Shown: piece after piece, positions 42,161-49,872 of the stretch | Position numbering within the stretch: position 1 is the first letter of the stretch | Layout of the letters: every line of letters begins with the position of its first letter | NCBI RefSeq assembly: GCF_003001935.1 | Contig: NZ_PVNG01000001.1 | Coordinates: forward strand, 682,001-746,000 | DNA length: 64,000 nucleotides | Direction of reading: 5' to 3' | Source of the DNA: Nonomuraea fuscirosea | Lineage (GTDB): Bacteria > Actinomycetota > Actinomycetes > Streptosporangiales > Streptosporangiaceae | Position numbers and translations under genes: made by a program | Notes under the pieces: model-generated | Databases searched by the model: none | The model's input: the letters and a program-made list of their open reading frames with translations, nothing else | Told to the model about the DNA's origin: nothing

Positions 42161-43489
42161 ATGCGTCGGCGGGCGACGGGAATGGAGAACATGATGCCAG
42201 ACGAAGTACACCCTGCGCCCGCCCGTCCGGCGCCGGACACGCTGGCGATCGCGGGGAGTTCCCCCGTCCGTCCACCGAACCGACCGTGGCCCAGATGGCC
42301 GCAGCCCGCCGAGAACGCCCCGGATCTGTTGGCCTCCGTGCTCGCCGGCGGCCGCTGGGCGATCAGCGGACCGGCCACGGGCAGCGAACCCTACGAACGT
42401 GCTTTCGGCCGCAGGTTCGCCGAGTACGTGGGCACGCGCCACTGCGTACCGGTGGACCATGGCTCCAGCGCCCTGGTCACCGCACTGGAAACTCTCCGGC
42501 TGCCCTACGGGTCCACGGTCCTCGTACCGGCGCTCACCTGGGTCGCGAGCGCCAGCGCGGTCTTCCGCGCCGGCCTCGTGCCGATACTGGTCGACGTCGA
42601 CCCCGAGACGGGCTGTGTCGGCCCGGACAACATCGCACCGGAAGCGGATACGGGCGCCCTGATCGCTGTTCACTGGGCCTGCGCCATGGCGGACATCCCG
42701 GGGATTCGCGAGATCACCGATCCCCTGGGCATCGCCGTCATCGAGGATGCGGCCCAGGCGCACGGCGCCCAGTGGCTCGGGAAGCAGGCCGGATCGCTGG
42801 GCCGGATCGGCTGCTTCAGCATGCAGCACTCGAAAGTGCTCACCGCGGGCGAGGGTGGCGCCGTGGTCACCGATGACGACGCGCTGGCCGCGCTCCTTGA
42901 GGAACTGCGCGCGGACTCCCGGCGGTACGCCGACGGTCAGTCGACGGCCATGGGCCTCGACCTCGTGGAGAGCGCGACCCTGATGGGAGCCAACTTCTGT
43001 CTCAGTGAGTTCGGCGCGGCGGTCCTGTGCGCCCAGCTCGGCATCCTCGACGAGCAGCACGCGATACGCAACGCCAATTACCTCCTGCTCGGGAAGCTGC
43101 TCGCGGACGTGCCCGGTGTGCGGCTGCTGAACCACCGCGAGGAACAGACCCGGCTCTCCCTCTACGAGGTACCGCTGATCTTCGATCCGCTGCCGGACGG
43201 GGTGACGGCGCAGCAGATCGCCGACGCGCTCACCGCCGAGCTGCACACGCGTTTCTATCCTCCGCGGGCGCCCCTCAATCGCAGCACGCTGCTGCGGCCG
43301 TGGACGAAGCCGAGCCTCGCGCACCTCGCCGGGCGCTTCGTCGCCGAGCACCGTACCCGGAGCTATCCGCACGCCGAGCACCTGGTCGCGCACACCGTGC
43401 TCGCCCATCACAGCAGCTTTCTGGGGGACGAGCGCGACATGGCCGACATCGCCGACGCGGTGGCGAAGGTCCTGATCGCGTACCAGTGA
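42161..43489 (+). CDS. DegT-family aminocyclitol aminotransferase, 2-deoxy-scyllo-inosose aminotransferase type (BtrS/NeoB-like)
   Basis: 442 aa from ATG 42161 with GGAGG 10 nt upstream. WPRWPQPAEN and GRWAISGPATG at the N-terminus, CVPVDHGSSALVTALE, the PLP lysine in FSMQHSKVLTAGEGGAVVTD, and the pair LRADSRRYADG and GANFCLSEFGAAVLCAQL are characteristic of L-glutamine:2-deoxy-scyllo-inosose aminotransferases. It should aminate the cyclitol ketone made by the synthase at 45021-46148; in DOS pathways the same enzyme also does the second transamination. Confidence 0.9.
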   Translation: MRRRATGMENMMPDEVHPAPARPAPDTLAIAGSSPVRPPNRPWPRWPQPAENAPDLLASVLAGGRWAISGPATGSEPYERAFGRRFAEYVGTRHCVPVDHGSSALVTALETLRLPYGSTVLVPALTWVASASAVFRAGLVPILVDVDPETGCVGPDNIAPEADTGALIAVHWACAMADIPGIREITDPLGIAVIEDAAQAHGAQWLGKQAGSLGRIGCFSMQHSKVLTAGEGGAVVTDDDALAALLEELRADSRRYADGQSTAMGLDLVESATLMGANFCLSEFGAAVLCAQLGILDEQHAIRNANYLLLGKLLADVPGVRLLNHREEQTRLSLYEVPLIFDPLPDGVTAQQIADALTAELHTRFYPPRAPLNRSTLLRPWTKPSLAHLAGRFVAEHRTRSYPHAEHLVAHTVLAHHSSFLGDERDMADIADAVAKVLIAYQ

Positions 43490-43538
43490 TCCGGCGGGCC
43501 GTGCGCATCGTCCGGTGCGAGGTCGGTGTCGTGCCGGG

Positions 43539-44990
43539 TCAGTTCTGGTGGAGCTGTATTCGGCCGACGGGCAGGTCCGGGCGCTCCACGATGTGTCCCA
43601 CGGTCTGGCGATAGTCCCGGGCGAGACCGGCAGCCACGTCCGCCTCGAAGAAGCAGGGGTTGTAGGTGACCGTACCGCCGGTGCGTGCGCGGTTCACCGA
43701 GATGGAGGGCGCCCCACGCTTCATCCACAGCTCCAGGTCGCCGGCCGGGGGCATGAGAGGACCGTTCACAGGGACGCCAGTGGGGCAGAACATGTCCGGA
43801 CGGCTGATGGAGAGATCGCCGACCCGGTCGTCCTCCTGGAACCTCGGTGGGTCCGCCTGGAACCAGGAGTCGAAGAGGTGGAGGAACGGCCAGGGCCGCT
43901 CCTTCTCGAAATCCGGGTGGACGGCGCGCGCGATGCGTTTGAAGGACCACCCTCTGGTGGTCTCGCGCTTGAGGCGCTCATGGGTTTCCGTCACGACGTC
44001 ACGCAGGGGAACGTCCGCCCGCGCCGCGGACAGGAGGTACACATTGGTGGTGAACTGCCCCATGGACTGGGCGGCCCCGTCCGTCTTTCCCCTGGCCAGG
44101 GTGACGGTGCCGATGCGCAGGCCGTCGAGGCCCGTGCGCAGCCGCAGACAGACCTGATAGGCGGCGAGAAGCACGACGAACGGGGTGGTTCTCAACCGCC
44201 AGGCCAGGCGCCGTACCCCGGTGGAGATGCCGTCCTCGAAGGAAAAGGCATACGAGGCCTCCGCGACCATGTCGGCGCCGGAACGTTCGCCGCGCTGTGC
44301 CCTGGTGGGAAACAGAATTCCGGGGCGAGCCAGACCCAGGTCCGCCGTCCGGCGGTCTCCTGTGGTGGAATCCTGCGCGATGCGTTGCAGCTCCGCCAAC
44401 TCGCGGAACGCGACTGCCGTGGAGACTCCCGGAGCGGCCGGGCCTGTCTGATCCGTCTGGGAAAGGTCGCCTCGCCGGATGCTGTAAAGCCTCATCAGGT
44501 CGCTGAAGAAGACGCTGAGGGACCGTCCGTCGCAGACGAGGTGAGAGAAGCCGGCCACGACAAGGTGCCGTTCCGGCGCGAGGCGCACGAGGTGGACGGA
44601 CCACAGTGGCGCCTTGCGGAAATCGAAGACCTGCGCGGACGATTCCCGTATCAACCGCGCGACCGGTCCCAGCTGCTTCTCCTCCGAGAGATCCGAGAGG
44701 TCGACGAACGACACCACCGGCCGCACATCGTGCCGGATCCGCAGAAGCGGGTCCCGGCCCAGTTCGGCGAACTCGATCCGGAGAGCATCGTGTCGCCCCG
44801 CGACATCGTCGATGGCGTCGTACAACGCCTCCAGGTGGACCTGCCCCTCCAGCAACCTGAAGTCGCAGACGTTGAACCGCTCGGCACCTGGATCGTCGGG
44901 CGAGAAGTAGTGGATGAATTCCCAGATCGCTTCCTGGCTCGGAGCGAGTGGAAGCAACTCCGTGTCGGAGCGCACAGATTCTTCCTGCAT
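43539..44990 (-). CDS. Free-standing condensation-domain protein
   Basis: 483 aa from ATG 44990 (GGAGGAAA upstream). The NRPS condensation fold spans the whole protein: LAPSQEAIWEFIHYFSPDDP at the start, the active-site motif as FSHLVCDGRS near residue 150, and a later TTPFVVLLAAYQVCLRL. The second His and the DG remain but the first His is Ser, tolerated in many C domains. It can form an amide or ester between a carrier-bound acyl group and a free amine or alcohol, here perhaps between the ACP-bound amino-acyl chain and the aminocyclitol. Same operon direction as the cyclitol synthase. Confidence 0.85.
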   Translation of the reverse strand: MQEESVRSDTELLPLAPSQEAIWEFIHYFSPDDPGAERFNVCDFRLLEGQVHLEALYDAIDDVAGRHDALRIEFAELGRDPLLRIRHDVRPVVSFVDLSDLSEEKQLGPVARLIRESSAQVFDFRKAPLWSVHLVRLAPERHLVVAGFSHLVCDGRSLSVFFSDLMRLYSIRRGDLSQTDQTGPAAPGVSTAVAFRELAELQRIAQDSTTGDRRTADLGLARPGILFPTRAQRGERSGADMVAEASYAFSFEDGISTGVRRLAWRLRTTPFVVLLAAYQVCLRLRTGLDGLRIGTVTLARGKTDGAAQSMGQFTTNVYLLSAARADVPLRDVVTETHERLKRETTRGWSFKRIARAVHPDFEKERPWPFLHLFDSWFQADPPRFQEDDRVGDLSISRPDMFCPTGVPVNGPLMPPAGDLELWMKRGAPSISVNRARTGGTVTYNPCFFEADVAAGLARDYRQTVGHIVERPDLPVGRIQLHQN

Positions 44991-45020
44991 CGTGTTTCCT
45001 CCGGTCGGATCCCGAACGGA

Positions 45021-46148
45021 TCAGGGTGCGGCCACCGTGCTCAGGGCTGTCATCACGGTGTCCAGGGGAACAGCCACCAGGGGATGACCGCTGGCGGCCA
45101 GGACCGGTTCGGCGACGCCCTTCAGCAGCACCATCGGCACCTCGTCGGGGGCACACTGCACATAGCCCCGCTTGTTGTCCGCCGCGAGCACCTGGCGCAG
45201 TCGCGCGAAGTCCAAGCCGCCCAGCCGCGAGCGGGGGTCCGGCAACCCCAGGTGGGACACGATCTCGCGGTGATGGGCCACCTCGGCCTCGTCCATGTAC
45301 CCGAGCGACCTGCTGACCTCCGCCGCGACGAGCATCCCCCAGGCCACCGCTTCGCCGTGGCGGATGACTCCGTTGGAGACGAACTCGACGGTGTGGCCCG
45401 CCGTATGCCCGTACTCGAAGATGAGTGCTTCCTTACGTTCCTTCGGATCGGCGCGCAGCAGCGGCTCCTTGGTGTCGATCCCGATGCGCATGAGGCTCAA
45501 CAGCGCGTCCGGCGCGGCTTCTTCGCCGAGCCGGCCGAGGGAGCGCAGCAGCAAGGTCTCGTGCTCAGGAGTGGCGATCAGGACGTTCTTCACCATTTCG
45601 GCCAGCCCGTTGACCAAGCCGCTCCGTGGTCCCGTCGTCAGCCATTCGAGATCGCAGGCGATGGCGGTCGGGCGTGCATAGCAGCCACAGAGGTTCTTTC
45701 CCCGGGGCAGGTTGACCGCTTGCTTGAGCGACAGCACCGAGTCGAAGGCGGCCACGGATGTCGTGGGCAGGTGGGCGAAGCGCACTCCCCGGTAGATGAG
45801 GGAGGCGGCGAGGCCGGCGATGTTCCCGGTCAGTCCACCACCCATCGCGAGGAAGAAGGATTCCCGCGTGAGTCGCCGGTCGACCGCGAAATCGATCACG
45901 GACTGCACGGCACCGAGCGTCTTGTTGCGCTCCTCGGCGTCGAGGAAGTACACGTGCATGGTCATGTACTCGGCAAGCCGGTCGACGATGTCCTCGGCGA
46001 ACTTCGCCACCGCCCGGTCGGCTATCAGCAGGCCCGCGTCAGCGTTCTTGAACTCGGCGGCGAGTGCGTTGACGAGATCATCCGCACAGCCGAAACCGTA
46101 AAAATAGGGAATGGGTTCGTCACCCACAACGACACTACGCTCGAACAC
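45021..46148 (-). CDS. 2-deoxy-scyllo-inosose synthase (sugar phosphate cyclase)
   Basis: 375 aa from GTG 46148; GGAAGGAA lies ~13 nt upstream, and the open frame further 5' is not similar to the family. Dehydroquinate-synthase-fold motifs are LAMGGGLTGNIAGLAASLIY, SLKQAVNLPRGKNLCGCY, GLAEMVKN, EYGHTAGH and IRHGEAV, with DNKRGY near the C-terminus. These give the NAD site, catalytic Lys and the Glu-His-His metal ligands and match BtrC/NeoC better than DHQ or valiolone synthases. It converts glucose-6-phosphate to the cyclitol 2-deoxy-scyllo-inosose, committing the pathway. Confidence 0.9.
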   Translation of the reverse strand: MFERSVVVGDEPIPYFYGFGCADDLVNALAAEFKNADAGLLIADRAVAKFAEDIVDRLAEYMTMHVYFLDAEERNKTLGAVQSVIDFAVDRRLTRESFFLAMGGGLTGNIAGLAASLIYRGVRFAHLPTTSVAAFDSVLSLKQAVNLPRGKNLCGCYARPTAIACDLEWLTTGPRSGLVNGLAEMVKNVLIATPEHETLLLRSLGRLGEEAAPDALLSLMRIGIDTKEPLLRADPKERKEALIFEYGHTAGHTVEFVSNGVIRHGEAVAWGMLVAAEVSRSLGYMDEAEVAHHREIVSHLGLPDPRSRLGGLDFARLRQVLAADNKRGYVQCAPDEVPMVLLKGVAEPVLAASGHPLVAVPLDTVMTALSTVAAP

Positions 46149-46228
46149 GGGCCGTCCCGATTCCTTCCGTGAGCACGTATACCGATGAGAAGGGCTGTTG
46201 CCGGCAGAACGTTCAGGTGGACGGCACA

Positions 46229-47632
46229 CTACGGCCGAGCGATATTGCGGACCTTGATGCGGGCGTATTCGAGGAGCCCCCAGTAGCCGTACTCCGTGCC
46301 CATGCCGGAGGACCGGTAACCGCCGAACGGCGCCTCGGCCCGCAGTGCTCCATGGGTGTTGATCCAGACCGTCCCGCAGTCGAGCCCGGTGGCCACCGAC
46401 ACGGCGTGCTCCTCGTCGCCCCAGACGGAGCCGCCGAGGCCGAACTCGGTGCCGTTGGCCCGGCCCACGGCCTCCTCCACCGTGTCGTAGGCGAACACCG
46501 GCAGAACGGGGGCGAACTGCTCCTCCGCTTCCAGCCGGGTGCCGCGGGGCAGACCGGTCACCACCGTCGGCGTAAGGAAGTGGCCGGGCAGGTCCGGTGT
46601 CCGGGAGCCTGGGAAGACCCGCGCACCGGCGGCACGGGCCTCCGCGACCAGGGCCGTCGCCCGATCGAGCTGGGCCCGGCTGACCAGCGGGCCGTACTCG
46701 GTGCCCGTCAGCAGCCCGTCGCCCAGCCGGGCGGCGGCCGCCAGATCGGCCAGGGCCGAGGTGAGCTGATCGGCATCGGGCGCGGGAACGTAGATCCGTT
46801 TGATCGCGGCGCAGAATTGGCCGTTGTTCACCATGGCGGCGGCGAAGATGCGGGGCGCGATCGCGGTGACGTCGGCGCCCGGCAGGACGAGGCAGGCGTC
46901 ATTGCCACCGAGCTCAAGGACGACGCGCTTGAAGTTGTCCGCGGCGGAGCGTGCGATCGCCCGGCCGGCCGGCACCGACCCGGTGAACGAGACCAGGCCG
47001 ATCTCCGGATGTTCGGTCAGTGCCGCCCCGGTGGCAGGACCGCCGCAGAGCGAGTTGCAGACCCCGGCGGGGAGCACCTCGCCGAGCAGCTCCGTCATCC
47101 GCAGGCTGGCCAGCGGCGTGACCTCGGAGGGCTTCAGGACGACGGTGTTGCCGGCCAGCAGAGCCGGAGCGACCTTGGTGACCGCCAGGATCAGCGGAAA
47201 ATTCGACGGCGCCACCGCCGCGACCGCCCCGTAAGGGACGTGCTCCATGGACACCAGGGCTCCGGGCTCGTTGACCAGGTCCTCGCTGGGCAGCGCGAGA
47301 GCGGCGGTGTGCCCGAACCAGTCGGCGGCCAGAGTGGCCTCGCCGCGCGCGTCGGCGAGCGGCTTGCCCTGTTCGAGCGTCAGCAGCCGGGCGAGCTCGT
47401 CGACGTGCCGGTGCAGCAGCGTGCGGCAGTCCCGCAGTAGCTGGGCCCGCTCGGCGAACGACAGGGCCGACCAGCCGGGGAAGGCGGCGACGGCTGCGTC
47501 CACCGCACGATCGACGTCCTGCGCCGAGGCGGCCGGCGCGCGCGCGAACTCCTTCGCCCAGGCCGGGTTCTCGACAGGCAGCGTCGCCGCCCCGCGGGTG
47601 ACCCGACCACCGATGGTCATGCCGACGTCCAC
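46229..47632 (-). CDS. NAD(P)-dependent aldehyde dehydrogenase
   Basis: 467 aa from GTG 47632 behind GGGAGG. VAAVAPSNFPLILAVTKVAP, GNTVVLKPSE, FTGSVPAGRAIA, catalytic Glu in LELGGND and Cys in NNGQFCAAIKRIYVP are all present. Close in type to succinate-semialdehyde and aminobutyraldehyde dehydrogenases. It could supply a C4 acid or amino acid to the ACP pathway or oxidise a sugar-derived aldehyde. It lies 80 bp upstream of the cyclitol synthase in the same direction. Confidence 0.9.
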   Translation of the reverse strand: MDVGMTIGGRVTRGAATLPVENPAWAKEFARAPAASAQDVDRAVDAAVAAFPGWSALSFAERAQLLRDCRTLLHRHVDELARLLTLEQGKPLADARGEATLAADWFGHTAALALPSEDLVNEPGALVSMEHVPYGAVAAVAPSNFPLILAVTKVAPALLAGNTVVLKPSEVTPLASLRMTELLGEVLPAGVCNSLCGGPATGAALTEHPEIGLVSFTGSVPAGRAIARSAADNFKRVVLELGGNDACLVLPGADVTAIAPRIFAAAMVNNGQFCAAIKRIYVPAPDADQLTSALADLAAAARLGDGLLTGTEYGPLVSRAQLDRATALVAEARAAGARVFPGSRTPDLPGHFLTPTVVTGLPRGTRLEAEEQFAPVLPVFAYDTVEEAVGRANGTEFGLGGSVWGDEEHAVSVATGLDCGTVWINTHGALRAEAPFGGYRSSGMGTEYGYWGLLEYARIKVRNIARP

Positions 47633-47670
47633 GACTACCTCCCTGCTTCGCCTCGGTACCGGTGGTGCCT

Positions 47671-47747
47671 AGACCGGTGCACAGCCGGGAGACCGGTGCG
47701 CAGCCGGGGAGACCGGTGCGCAGCCGGGAGACCGGTACACAGCCGGG
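47671..47747. repeat. Tandem repeat, four copies of ~19 bp
   Basis: Units beginning AGACCGGTGC and ending CAGCCGGG at 47671, 47690, 47710 and 47729 (19, 20, 19, 19 bp) fill the divergent gap between the aldehyde dehydrogenase and ATP-grasp genes. Each unit holds ACCGGT, itself a palindrome. The repeats may bind a regulator of both operons or be passive. The rest of the 288-bp gap shows nothing else to me. Confidence 0.8.
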
Positions 47748-47920
47748 CGGCCGGTTTCGAGTCTTGGTCAAGTCCGGTCCGGCGGGCAGCCCCACTTTGC
47801 GGTATGGCCGTTGGTCCAGCCTCCTGGGCGCCCATCCGCGCCTTGGCGGGCCAGGGCGCCCAGCGGCATCGTTGCCCATGCTCCGCGCGCGCCGCTGGCC
47901 AGGACCGAAAGAGGGACAGG

Positions 47921-49258
47921 ATGGATTTCGCTGGACGGCTCAAGCGAGACCTGGTCGGCCGCTCCGAAGCGCGTTTCGTCTATCTGAACAACTTCGAGGT
48001 GGAGCGCAGCTGGTCCGTCGGTGAACCCAAGCTGCCAGGGGCCGGCATCGCCTTCGCCGGTGTCACGGTCAACCGGATGGAGGAGATGGGGGTCCTGCTC
48101 GCCGCGGCGGAGGACACGGTCGTCCTCAAGGCACCCATGGACCAGGAGTACGCCGCCTATCTGTCCAGGGTCGGCGCGGCCGCCGGGCAGGTGGTGTGGG
48201 CGGAGAGCAGCGAGCCTGCGCGTACCGTCACCGAGGACGCGCTGGCGTCCCCGCAGCTGATCGAGACGCTCCGGGGTCTCGCGGACGGGAACACCTATCT
48301 GATGCCGCTTGGGGTCTCGCCCGCCGAGGAGCGCCTGGCGGTGCGCACCGGACTGCCCTTGGCCGGCCCGGGCGCGGAGGTCTGCAAGGCGGTCAACGGC
48401 AAGGTCTACAGCCGCCGCCTGGCCGATGCCGCCGGACTGACCGTCGTGCCGGGCGAGGTCTGCGAGACCGTCGGCGAGCTGTCCGGCGCCCTCGCGCGGC
48501 AACTCGCCGGTGCCGGCCGGGCGGTGGTGAAGGAGTCGTACGGGGTATCCGGTCGCGGCATGGTCCTGGTCCCGGACGAGCGGGCGGCGGCACGACTGGT
48601 GCGCCGGCTCGGCCGGCGCGGCGAGCAGAGCCGGGCCGACCTCGTGGTCGAGTCCTGGATCGAGCGCGCGGAGGACCTCAACTACCAGTTCATCGTGAGC
48701 AGAGCGGGTGACGTCCGGTTCCTGACGGTGAAGGCTGCGGTGCTGCGGAACGGGGTGCACCAGGGCCACCGCTTCCCGGTGGACCTGCCCGCGGTGACGA
48801 CGGCCGAACTCCACCGAGCCGCGGGGCTGATCGGCCGGCAACTGCACGCCGACGGGTATGCCGGACTGGTCGGTGTGGACGCCCTGCTCGGCCCCGACGG
48901 CACCCTGTACCCCTGCCTGGAGATCAACGCCCGTTTCAACATGTCGACCTACCAGAACCGTATCGCCGAGCGGTTCATCCCCGAGGGCCGGCATGGGATC
49001 GCGGCGACGATCGAGCTGAGACCGTCCCGGGCCCACGGCTTCGGCGAGATCGCCGACGCCCTGGGGGATGTGCTCTTCGACGGCGGCGGGACCTCGGGTG
49101 TGCTGGTCAACAACTTCGCCACGCTCAACGCGGCGGCCGTCGCCGAAGGGCCTTTCCGCGGCCGGATATACGTGGTCTGTGTGGCCGAGAGCCCGGACGA
49201 GGCGCTGTCCCTGCGGGCCGAGACCGAGCTGAGACTGAGGAAGCTGGCGGAGTCCTGA
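47921..49258 (+). CDS. ATP-grasp amino acid:ACP ligase (BtrJ-like)
   Basis: 445 aa from ATG 47921 (AGAGGGAC upstream). N-terminus FVYLNNFEVERSWSVGEP resembles BtrJ-type ligases. The ATP-grasp core shows AVVKESYGVSGRGMVLV (Gly-rich loop with Lys), DLVVESWIERAEDLNYQF and YPCLEINARFNMSTYQNR with the Glu/Asn metal ligands. BtrJ ligates L-glutamate to the ACP BtrI in butirosin biosynthesis and also caps it later; here it should charge the ACP at 39441-39701 for the BtrK-like decarboxylase. The amino acid specificity is inferred from those partners. Confidence 0.82.
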   Translation: MDFAGRLKRDLVGRSEARFVYLNNFEVERSWSVGEPKLPGAGIAFAGVTVNRMEEMGVLLAAAEDTVVLKAPMDQEYAAYLSRVGAAAGQVVWAESSEPARTVTEDALASPQLIETLRGLADGNTYLMPLGVSPAEERLAVRTGLPLAGPGAEVCKAVNGKVYSRRLADAAGLTVVPGEVCETVGELSGALARQLAGAGRAVVKESYGVSGRGMVLVPDERAAARLVRRLGRRGEQSRADLVVESWIERAEDLNYQFIVSRAGDVRFLTVKAAVLRNGVHQGHRFPVDLPAVTTAELHRAAGLIGRQLHADGYAGLVGVDALLGPDGTLYPCLEINARFNMSTYQNRIAERFIPEGRHGIAATIELRPSRAHGFGEIADALGDVLFDGGGTSGVLVNNFATLNAAAVAEGPFRGRIYVVCVAESPDEALSLRAETELRLRKLAES

Positions 49259-49335
49259 GAGGGCATGGCGGTTCAGGTGTCTCGCCAGGTCGGGGCGTTT
49301 CGTCGGGTGAGGTTGTCACGCAAGAAGGAGATGCA

Positions 49336-49872
49336 ATGGGTCGACCGACATCAGGCTTCACGCATGCCGAGTACACCGGGCTCGTCGACGACGGGAAATA
49401 CCCTGATACGCCGTTGGTTCCGCTCGACGAGCCCTTCGTCAATTCTTCGGGAAGGATTCTGAACGTCCTTCTCAAAAGGTTCACCTCGGCGGCCTGGATC
49501 GAGAGCAACGCCGGTTCCCTGCGGGCCAACCATTACCACAAGACGGACTGGCATTATTCGTTCGTCGCCTCCGGCACCGTGGTGTACGGGTGGCGGCCGT
49601 CCGGCAGCACCGCGCTGCCAGAGGTGTCCGAGTTCCACGCCGGACAGTTGTTCTTCACGCCGCCGATGGTCGAGCATGTCATGTACTTCCCGGTACCGAC
49701 GACCTTCATGACTTTCGCGCGCAATCTGCGGGACCACGTGTCCCACGAGAGTGATGTGGTGCGGGTCGACCCGCTCTTCTCGGTGGTGTGGTCGGAAACA
49801 GCAGGTACGTTCACCTACAAGATCAACGGTCCCGATCGGCGGTCCTCGCCCGCCGGGGGCCCGCTTTCATGA
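49336..49872 (+). CDS. Cupin protein, WxcM/RmlC-like sugar epimerase-isomerase type
   Basis: 178 aa from ATG 49336 behind AAGGAG. A single beta-barrel domain: GRILNVLLKRFTSAAW, the His-rich LRANHYHKTDWHYSFV, GQLFFTPPMVEHVMYF and TFMTFARNLRDH. In nucleotide-sugar pathways such cupins act as 3,5-epimerases or 3,4-ketoisomerases; the NHYHK motif resembles cupins of the FdtA/WxcM group. It overlaps the C-methyltransferase by 4 bp (ATGA), so both likely act on the same keto-sugar. Confidence 0.75.
   Translation: MGRPTSGFTHAEYTGLVDDGKYPDTPLVPLDEPFVNSSGRILNVLLKRFTSAAWIESNAGSLRANHYHKTDWHYSFVASGTVVYGWRPSGSTALPEVSEFHAGQLFFTPPMVEHVMYFPVPTTFMTFARNLRDHVSHESDVVRVDPLFSVVWSETAGTFTYKINGPDRRSSPAGGPLS

Noticed and set aside
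42161..43489. 3-Amino-5-hydroxybenzoate synthase (also DegT family)
   Set aside because: The ADSRRYADG and GANFCLSEF motifs and the adjacent cyclitol synthase point to an aminocyclitol substrate.
45021..46148. 3-Dehydroquinate synthase of the shikimate pathway
   Set aside because: The fold is shared, but the motifs PRGKNLCGCY and DNKRGY and the neighbouring DOI aminotransferase fit 2-deoxy-scyllo-inosose synthase better.
47671..47747. Possible CRISPR array
   Set aside because: The units are directly adjacent with no spacers and only four copies; a plain tandem repeat.
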